Origin: Micromonospora noduli
GTDB lineage: Bacteria > Actinomycetota > Actinomycetes > Mycobacteriales > Micromonosporaceae
Assembly (NCBI RefSeq): GCF_003264365.1
Contig: NZ_PYAK01000059.1
Span: 1-36,468 of the forward strand
Direction: 5' to 3'
Length of the DNA: 36,468 bases
The position numbers were made by a program, and so were the translations under genes. Below the pieces are notes generated by a model. It saw nothing but the letters and a program-made list of their open reading frames with translations, did not search any database and had not been told where the DNA came from. Position 1 is the stretch's first letter; the number at the start of each line of letters is the position of its first letter. This document shows positions 31,603 to 36,468 of the stretch, piece after piece.

Positions 31603-32244
31603 ATGCCGGGAGCCTCCACCTTGCGACTCGTCGTCGTGGACGATCACCCCCTTTTCGTCCGCGGCCTGGAGTTACTGCTCCCGATCACCACCAACGGCCG
31701 CGCCGAGGTGGTCGCCTCGACCGGCGACGCCGCCGCGGCGGCGGCCCTGGTCAGCAGCTACTGCCCCGACCTGGCCCTGGTCGACCTGCACATGCCGCCG
31801 CCCGGCGGCATCCGGGCGGTGGCCGCGATCCGGCGGACCACCCCACGGGTACGGGTGGTCGCGATGTCCGGTTCCGCCGAGCCCGGGCCAGCGGTGGAGG
31901 CGCTGCGGGCCGGCGCCGAAGGGTTCCTGCCCAAGACCAGCGAACCGGAGGAGCTGCTGCCCCCGCTGCTGGCCATCCTCGACGGCTGGGCAGTGCTGCC
32001 GGCCGAACTGCTGCGCGCCATGCTGCGGCCCACGCGCTCCGCGCCCGTCGACCTGGACGGCGAGGAACGGCGGCTGCTGCGGGCGATCGCCGCCGGCCGC
32101 AGCACCGTCGACATCGCCGAAGAACTGCACGTCTCCGAACGGACGGTGAAACGGATGACCGCCGCGTTGCTGCGCAAGTTGCGGGTCTCGAACCGGGCCG
32201 AGGCGGCTGCCGTCGCCGGCCACAGCGGCATCCTCGGGGAATGA
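31603..32244 (+). CDS. NarL/FixJ-family response regulator
   Basis: The ATG at 31603 gives 213 aa beginning MPGASTLRLVVVDDHPLFVRGLELLL. Residues D13/D14 and phospho-acceptor D61 (LALVDLHMPPPGG) form the acidic pocket; the switch Ser is in VVAMSGSA, and Lys in GFLPKTSEPEE. The HTH at about 150-213 reads DIAEELHVSERTVKRMTAALLRKLRVSNRAEAAAVA. This regulator stands divergent to a HisKA-type kinase rather than in an operon with a HisKA_3 kinase, an atypical pairing for a LuxR-type regulator. Confidence 0.9.
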   Translation: MPGASTLRLVVVDDHPLFVRGLELLLPITTNGRAEVVASTGDAAAAAALVSSYCPDLALVDLHMPPPGGIRAVAAIRRTTPRVRVVAMSGSAEPGPAVEALRAGAEGFLPKTSEPEELLPPLLAILDGWAVLPAELLRAMLRPTRSAPVDLDGEERRLLRAIAAGRSTVDIAEELHVSERTVKRMTAALLRKLRVSNRAEAAAVAGHSGILGE

Positions 32245-32299
32245 AGCCTCGGCACCGAACCGATTCACGGTTTTGCTCTGCAACGGAATCGCGACGCGC

Positions 32300-32388
32300 C
32301 GAATGAATGGAAGGCATATTGTTGCGGATTACCGGGGTGATAGGTCAGACTTTGGACACATCCCGCCGCACACAGGGAGTAATCGGCA
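32300..32388 (+). promoter_or_regulatory. AT-rich lsr2 promoter region
   Basis: The stretch holding GAATGAATGG, GCATATTGTTGCGGATTACC and GATAGGTCAGACTTTGG is clearly richer in A/T than its surroundings. A possible -35 TTGTTG and -10 TAGGTC are 16 bp apart. GGGAGT is the ribosome site. Lsr2 binds AT-rich DNA, so self-control is plausible. Confidence 0.4.
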
Positions 32389-32736
32389 ATGGCGAGAAAA
32401 GTAATCACGGTCCTGACCGACGACCTCGACGGTGGGAAGGCCGACCGGACGGTTGAGTTCAGTCTCGACGGCGTGGCCTACACGATCGATGTCTCCGACG
32501 AGAATGCCGGCGTCCTGCGCAAGGCGCTCGATCCGTACATCAATGCGGGTCGGCGGATCGGGCGCGGCCCGGTGGAGAGCACCCGTTCAGTCCGGCGACC
32601 GGGGCGACCGGCCGGCGCGGGAATGGATCGGGAGCAGAACCGGGCCATCCGGGAATGGGCCGTCAAGAACGGCTACAAGATTTCCGAGCGGGGCCGGATC
32701 CCGGTTGAGGTCGTTGAGGCGTACAAGAGCCGCTGA
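32389..32736 (+). CDS. lsr2: Lsr2 family nucleoid-associated protein
   Basis: The 115-aa protein is complete: the N-terminal dimerisation domain (MARKVITVLTDDLDGGKADRTVEFSLDG at 1-28, YTIDVSDENAGVLRKALDPYI), a flexible linker (about 50-78), and a C-terminal DNA-binding domain (REWAVKNGYKISERGRIPVEVVEAY) with the R-G-R minor-groove motif near residues 100-102. It bridges AT-rich DNA and silences horizontally acquired genes, like H-NS. It is a single gene closed by a perfect terminator. Confidence 0.98.
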   Translation: MARKVITVLTDDLDGGKADRTVEFSLDGVAYTIDVSDENAGVLRKALDPYINAGRRIGRGPVESTRSVRRPGRPAGAGMDREQNRAIREWAVKNGYKISERGRIPVEVVEAYKSR

Positions 32737-32743
32737 CGCGACT

Positions 32744-32779
32744 CGACGGGGCCCCGCCGGAAACGGCGGGGCCCCGTCG
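32744..32779 (+). terminator. lsr2 terminator, 16-bp stem with GAAA tetraloop
   Basis: CGACGGGGCCCCGCCG and CGGCGGGGCCCCGTCG pair perfectly around GAAA, followed by TTTGT. It begins 7 bp after the stop codon. Stem and tetraloop class resemble the lon terminator. Confidence 0.92.
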
Positions 32780-32804
32780 TTTGTCCGGGCACCGGAAACG
32801 AAGC

Positions 32805-32848
32805 GGCGGCCGGCCACCCCGGGTTGTCGCCCCGGGTGGCCGGCCGCC
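32805..32848. terminator. hairpin terminator of the convergent GGGNN-repeat gene
   Basis: A 15-bp perfect stem (32805-32819 with 32834-32848) continues after one mismatch with GGG/CCC around a TTGTCG loop, 14 bp beyond the stop at 32863. Two strong terminators in 105 bp insulate the convergent genes. Confidence 0.85.
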
Positions 32849-32862
32849 GTTGGTACGTCAGC

Positions 32863-34152
32863 TCAGTTGACGTCGATGCGCACCGAGTCGAAGGCGGGGG
32901 TCTGGTTGGCCCGCTCCATCATCGGCAGGCGGTGCGAGCCGTCACCGGCCCAGACGGAGCACTGGGCGGTACCGGACTCCGGCAGGCCCGGAATCTGGAT
33001 CGTCACCTCGTCGGGCTGGGCACCACCGCGGCCGTCCTCGGTCGCGACGAAGAACGCGGGCACCTCCTGCGGCTCCGGCGGAGCGGTCAGGCTGTCCAGC
33101 ATCCGGCAGGCGGTGTGGAAGTGACCGCGGACCAGGCCCTGGTCGTTGAGGAGCGAGCTCTCCACGTAGTAGCCACCCTGACCGGCGGCCAGGAAGCGGT
33201 CCCGGACCAGGTTGCGGGTGCTGACCCGCAGGGTGAAGGGCTGGTTCTGGCCGACCTGCTCGGGGAACTGGGTGATCAGCAGCGACGGGTTGTTGGCCGC
33301 CGCGCCGACCTCACCGAACTCGGTGCTCACGCAGCGGTTGCCGTTCTGGAAACCGTCGTGCGGCTGGAGGCGGCTCTCGTCGCAGTCGTTGGCGAGCACG
33401 CCGAGCCCGGCGCCGGGCGCGGTGCCACCGCCGTTGTTGCCGCCACCGTTGTTGCCGCCACCGTTGTTGCCACCGCCGTTGTTGCCGCCACCCGGGGTGG
33501 TGGTGGGGGTGGTGCCGCCGCCGTTGTTGCCGCCCGTGCCGCCGGTGGGCTGCACCTGGCACTCGGCGAGCTGCGCGAGGCCCTGCGGCCGGGGACCGAC
33601 CCGGTCGATGGCGGTCGTGATCCGGTCCAGCACGGCGCGGCGCTTGCCGGCCAACGGCTGGAGGATCGCGCTGCGGATGAACGCCTCACCCTTGTTGCCC
33701 TCGGCGGCGAGCCGGCGGTCCGCCTCGGCGATCTGGGTCTGCAACTGGGCGAGGTTGCGGTCCACCTCGGCTCGCGCCCGGTTCGGCACCTGCGGCAGTT
33801 TGGCCGCCACATCCGGACAGGCGATGGCCGTACCGGTGCCCACCGTGCCGTCCTTGCCGTCCTCGCACTCGGGGACCGACTGCTGTCCGTCACCCCAGTG
33901 ATTACGTACCCACCGACCGTTCTGCCAGGTCCGGCTGGTCGAGCCGCCGCCGGTCGGCGCGGTAGCGCCCGGGCTCGGCTCCACGCACTGCCCGGCAGCC
34001 GGACGTGGCTTATTTGTCCGCCGGTCCTGGGCCGACGAAATCTGAGTCACGGCGACAACTCCGCCGAAGACCGCGAGCGTGCCGACAACTGCCAGCAGAC
34101 GCTTGCTCCGCGCGTTGCCGGAAGGCCGGCGCGCCCGAGTGGACCTGCGCAT
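32863..34152 (-). CDS. secreted protein with GGGNN repeats, unknown function
   Basis: I place the start at ATG 34152, with AAGGAG 9 nt upstream, giving 429 aa. An Arg-rich n-region (MRRSTRARRPSG) leads to a hydrophobic core (LLAVVGTLAVFGGVVAVTQISSA), probably a signal peptide. A helical region (about 120-195) includes ARAEVDRNLAQLQTQIAEAD. A low-complexity linker with about four GGGNN repeats follows (about 225-252), encoded by 15-bp DNA repeats, then a C-terminal domain (about 255-429) with FHTACRML, VWAGDGSHRLP and four or more Cys. The domain layout suggests a surface protein with a flexible spacer. I do not recognise the C-terminal domain. Confidence 0.8.
   Translation of the reverse strand: MRRSTRARRPSGNARSKRLLAVVGTLAVFGGVVAVTQISSAQDRRTNKPRPAAGQCVEPSPGATAPTGGGSTSRTWQNGRWVRNHWGDGQQSVPECEDGKDGTVGTGTAIACPDVAAKLPQVPNRARAEVDRNLAQLQTQIAEADRRLAAEGNKGEAFIRSAILQPLAGKRRAVLDRITTAIDRVGPRPQGLAQLAECQVQPTGGTGGNNGGGTTPTTTPGGGNNGGGNNGGGNNGGGNNGGGTAPGAGLGVLANDCDESRLQPHDGFQNGNRCVSTEFGEVGAAANNPSLLITQFPEQVGQNQPFTLRVSTRNLVRDRFLAAGQGGYYVESSLLNDQGLVRGHFHTACRMLDSLTAPPEPQEVPAFFVATEDGRGGAQPDEVTIQIPGLPESGTAQCSVWAGDGSHRLPMMERANQTPAFDSVRIDVN
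33425..33495. repeat. 15-bp tandem coding repeats (GGGNN)
   Basis: Near-identical GTTGTTGCCGCCACC units repeat about four times, with one further related copy near 33526. They encode a flexible Gly/Asn linker and may vary in copy number. Confidence 0.85.
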
Positions 34153-34446
34153 CGAATTGCTCTCCTTCTCGATCCGGTAGTGGATTTCTGCCCTCGGCGG
34201 ACCGACGGATGTGAGGTGGCACGCCGCGGTGGGACCCACCGTGACCTACCCGGTAATGCGTCGATGGCCGACGATGCCCTTTCCGCACCGTCTCCCGCGC
34301 CCGGTGGACGCGGATGGGGAGATCCTGTTCATTCGCGCAGGAGTACGGGGCGGCGGCCGGGAAGGTTCAACAGACGCACAGGAAATTGCCGCGGCCGGAC
34401 ACGGAGCCGGTGCGGAGCTGGGATCAGCAGGTGAAACGGGCGCTGG
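34153..34446. other. 294-bp noncoding region
   Basis: It lies between two minus-strand genes. It must hold the promoter and ribosome site of the secreted GGGNN protein near 34152-34240. I see no clear dyad, hairpin or small gene in it. Confidence 0.5.
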
Positions 34447-35322
34447 TCAGTCTGCGCAGAGGTGGTCGAAGCCGAACCCGCCGACCAGTTCATGGCGGCG
34501 CTGGCTCAGTGCGGCGATCTGCGCGGTCCACTCGGCGCGCGGGAGCAGGTCGGCGACGGTGTTCTCCCGCAGTCGTTCCCCCACGGCGACGGCGGCGAGA
34601 TCCTCGGCCAGCCGGGCCGCGTCGATACCGCAGGAGAATCGGTGTTCGGTCACCGAGACCTGCTCGATGAGGCACGCGTCGGGGCGTACCTGCACCCAGC
34701 TCCACCCCTGTGCCGGCCCGTCCACCCAGCGGACGTGCAGCCCTCGCACGATCGGGTCGGCCACCTGCCCGGCCACGTACGCCTCGACCGCCGCAGCGCG
34801 GGTCAGCGCGCCGAGGTCGTTGACCGGCCCGGTACGCCCGTCCGGCAGCCGGCCCAGGATGTCCCGGAAGCCAACCGGCGCCGGTTCGGTCCCGGCGGCG
34901 GTGGCCCCGCCCGCGGCGTAGGCGCGCGCGTCGATCACGTACTCGACCAGGCGGCGGCCATGCTCGGTGGCGCTCAACGTGGGCGAACCGATCCGCAGAA
35001 CGGGCAGGCCGGCGGCCGCGCTCACCGCGTCCGTGAGTCGCTCCACGCGTTGCTCCGCAGAGCCGGGAGACGGCACCGGGCCGATCTGCACGGCGACGAC
35101 CGGACGGCCGGTGTCGGCGGCGTGGACAACGAAGTCGAAGCTGGCCCGGCTCGCCGAGGTCCACTGGCTGCCAGTGACACCGGGTGGGCGGCCCTGGACC
35201 AGGTCAGTGAGCCGGCGTGCCGCCAGGACCCAATGGCCGGCGCGGCCGAGCAGCGCGTCACGCCCCGCCTCGGCGGGCATCGCCCGCAGCCACCCGCGGT
35301 CGTCGCTCCCGATGCTCGTCAT
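34447..35322 (-). CDS. unrecognised protein with a DUF2726-like nuclease-fold core
   Basis: The start ATG 35322 gives 291 aa (MTSIGSDDRGWLRAM). Residues about 55-125 resemble the PD-(D/E)XK-like core of DUF2726: SFDFVVHAADTGRPVVAVQIG, then AEQRVERLTDAVSAAAGLPVLRIGS. The expected acidic residue after the second strand (usually an E-x-D or E-x-K pattern) is Q-I-G, so catalysis is probably lost. The C-terminal half (about 165-291) is unique to me, with LHVRWVDGPAQGWSWVQVRPDACLIEQVSVTEHRFSCGID. No membrane helix is seen. It diverges from the Asp23 operon around a CRP-type site. Confidence 0.75.
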   Translation of the reverse strand: MTSIGSDDRGWLRAMPAEAGRDALLGRAGHWVLAARRLTDLVQGRPPGVTGSQWTSASRASFDFVVHAADTGRPVVAVQIGPVPSPGSAEQRVERLTDAVSAAAGLPVLRIGSPTLSATEHGRRLVEYVIDARAYAAGGATAAGTEPAPVGFRDILGRLPDGRTGPVNDLGALTRAAAVEAYVAGQVADPIVRGLHVRWVDGPAQGWSWVQVRPDACLIEQVSVTEHRFSCGIDAARLAEDLAAVAVGERLRENTVADLLPRAEWTAQIAALSQRRHELVGGFGFDHLCAD

Positions 35323-35395
35323 CTGCCTGATCCATCCGCCGGTCGGTCGAGCCGGGCCGAGTCTAGGTGGTCGATCATGGACCACCGACTTCTCA

Positions 35396-35411
35396 TGTGA
35401 CGCGGATCACA
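35396..35411. promoter_or_regulatory. second perfect CRP/GlxR-type operator
   Basis: TGTGA-CGCGGA-TCACA, with the same half-sites as at 7266-7281, lies 73 bp from the minus-strand gene start (35322) and 75 bp from the Asp23 operon start (35487). It is again centred in a divergent promoter region. Confidence 0.8.
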
Positions 35412-35486
35412 GCAGCGCCGACGTTCCAGGAATGGTCGTCGGGTGTATCCAGCGACCGCCGGTACCGGACCGGCCCGGAGGTGACC

Positions 35487-35678
35487 ATGTCGCGACAGCA
35501 GTTCGGCTTCCTCGCCGGGTTCCTCGCCGTGGCGGTCTGGGCGCTCGCCGGCGTCGGCGTGGCCGCCCTCGCCGTGCTCGCCGGTCTGCTCGGCTGGCTG
35601 GTCGTCCGGGTGCTCGACGGCGACCTCGCGGTGACCGGTCTCGGCGACCGCCGTGCCGACGCTCGGCGGCGCCGATGA
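35487..35678 (+). CDS. small membrane protein of the Asp23 operon
   Basis: The start ATG 35487 has GGAGG with 5-nt spacing, giving 63 aa. It is a membrane hairpin: FLAGFLAVAVWALAGVGVAALAVLAGLLGWLVV, then a polar tail RRADARRRR. It has the look of DUF2273-type small proteins that anchor Asp23/Gls24 proteins to the membrane. Its stop overlaps the next start (ATGA), so the two are translationally coupled. It is the first gene of the operon. Confidence 0.85.
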   Translation: MSRQQFGFLAGFLAVAVWALAGVGVAALAVLAGLLGWLVVRVLDGDLAVTGLGDRRADARRRR

Positions 35679-36055
35679 CCACCCGCCCGTCCGCGGGGAC
35701 GAACCCCGGCACCGGACTGGCCGCCGGGACGACCGGTCCGGAGCGCCGCCCGGGCGACACCTCGGACGTCGCGCGGATCGCGGTGCAGGCGGCCAGCCTC
35801 GTGCCGGGCGTGTCCGTCGTCCGCCCGGCGGCTGTCCGCCTGGATGACCGGTCCGTCGGACTCGACCTGCACCTGATCACCTGGTACGGGCACAGCGTGC
35901 CGACGATCGCCGAGACGGTCCGGGCGGTGGTCACCGACCGGGTGGCCGCCCAGACCGGGCTCAGCGTGGCGGTGGTGACCGTCACCGTCGACGACCTGCT
36001 CGTCCCCGGCGTCGACTCCTCCGGCGTCGGCACCGCCACACCGGAGGACGGCTGA
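35675..36055 (+). CDS. Asp23/Gls24-family envelope stress protein
   Basis: The 126-aa protein starts at ATG 35675, overlapping the previous stop. After a disordered N-terminus (about 1-28), the Asp23 core reads SDVARIAVQAASLVPGVSVVRPAAVRL, LDLHLITWYGHSVPTIAETVRAVVTDRV and VAVVTVTVDDLLVP. The pattern beta-alpha-beta with conserved VPGV matches the family. Asp23 proteins lie under the membrane and take part in the envelope and alkaline stress response. Operon context (small membrane protein, then a DUF6286 protein) supports this. Confidence 0.9.
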   Translation: MTTRPSAGTNPGTGLAAGTTGPERRPGDTSDVARIAVQAASLVPGVSVVRPAAVRLDDRSVGLDLHLITWYGHSVPTIAETVRAVVTDRVAAQTGLSVAVVTVTVDDLLVPGVDSSGVGTATPEDG

Positions 36056-36056
36056 G

Positions 36057-36468
36057 ATGCGCACCGCCAACCGGGTCGCCTCGTTGTTGCTGGCCACCGC
36101 GCTGCTTCTCGGTGGCGCCGCGGTGGCCGTCCAGGCGTTGCTGCTCACAGTGCGCCGACCGACACCGCTCGACACCAGCGGCTGGCTCGACGCGCTGAGC
36201 GGCACCCGGTGGCGCGACCCGACCGTCCGGGCCGTGGCCGGCGGGGCTCTCCTGCTGGGCCTGGCCATCCTCGTCGCCCAGCTGAGCCGCTGGACACCGG
36301 TCCGCCTGCGCGCCGACGAGGGAGACGGCTGGTACCTGCACCGGCGCTGTGTGGAACGGCGGCTCGCTGACGCCGCCAGCGCGGTGCCGGGCGTCCGGCG
36401 CGCCCGGGTCCGGGTCCGACGGCGCGGCGGCCAGTGGCGCCCCCGGGTCCGCGCGACCGGCGACCCGG
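36057..36468 (+). CDS. DUF6286-type membrane protein (3' truncated by window)
   Basis: ATG 36057 follows the Asp23 stop by one base. The visible 137 residues have two hydrophobic helices (VASLLLATALLLGGAAVAVQ at 7-26, then AVAGGALLLGLAILVAQLS near 60-78) and a soluble part RRCVERRLADAASAVPGVRRARVRVRRRG. The VPGV segment is shared with Asp23 proteins and may mark a related fold. This domain order is typical of DUF6286 partners in actinobacterial Asp23 operons. The gene continues past the window. Confidence 0.85.
   Translation, partial: MRTANRVASLLLATALLLGGAAVAVQALLLTVRRPTPLDTSGWLDALSGTRWRDPTVRAVAGGALLLGLAILVAQLSRWTPVRLRADEGDGWYLHRRCVERRLADAASAVPGVRRARVRVRRRGGQWRPRVRATGDP

Overview
The window is very GC-rich, with dense coding on both strands, many GTG starts and ATGA gene overlaps. 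It carries an Lsr2 nucleoid protein, a Lon gene with a HAIR-type operator, Asp23/DUF6286 genes and many NarL-type two-component pairs. This points to a chromosomal segment of a filamentous actinomycete, most likely Micromonosporaceae (Micromonospora-like). That placement rests on style and gene content, not on a search. I see no rRNA, tRNA, CRISPR array, phage gene, transposase or origin, so this looks like ordinary chromosome with some accessory gene pairs.

Layout. 1-1839: the tail of a membrane-anchored Pro/Thr-rich protein, whose first 60 bases form a perfect fold-back, then a nucleotide-sugar dehydrogenase. 1948-6452 (minus): a histidine kinase/response regulator pair followed by a large FtsX/MacB-type permease without an ATPase gene; a perfect palindrome lies between regulator and permease. 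6500-8794: DUF305 and LVIVD-repeat genes diverging around a perfect CRP-type site. 8951-10991: an ArsB/SLC13-type permease converging on a MerR regulator that has a textbook operator and almost no leader. 11053-13615 (minus): a variant AsnB plus an unrecognised partner gene. 13616-14098: noncoding, with a phased approximately 23-bp repeat array and a 21-bp tandem repeat. 14099-15963 (minus): a P450-like protein coupled to an ICL/PEP-mutase family protein. 16071-19043: an ArsR regulator, an ABM-like protein and an SDR, diverging from an XRE/MmyB-like regulator.

19153-20638: a glycine-rich protein, a LigT-type phosphoesterase and a doubtful small ORF. 20797-23612: a DesK/DesR-like pair and a divergent membrane protein. 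23717-27249: a DEAD-box helicase with a DbpA-type RNA-binding domain, a Tat-exported beta-helix protein and a DoxX-like protein. 27381-31537 (minus): Lon, manganese catalase and a soluble histidine kinase, with a response regulator diverging at 31603. 32389-34152: Lsr2 and a secreted protein with GGGNN repeats. 34447-36468: a protein with a degenerate nuclease-like core, diverging around a second perfect CRP-type site from an Asp23-type envelope operon that runs off the window.

The most original signals are the two identical-half-site CRP boxes in divergent promoters, the phased repeat array at 13770-13928, the AsnB plus unknown-protein pair, and the kinase/regulator/permease unit with its palindrome. 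No fully novel system can be proven from sequence alone; the AsnB pair is the best candidate for an undescribed enzyme function.
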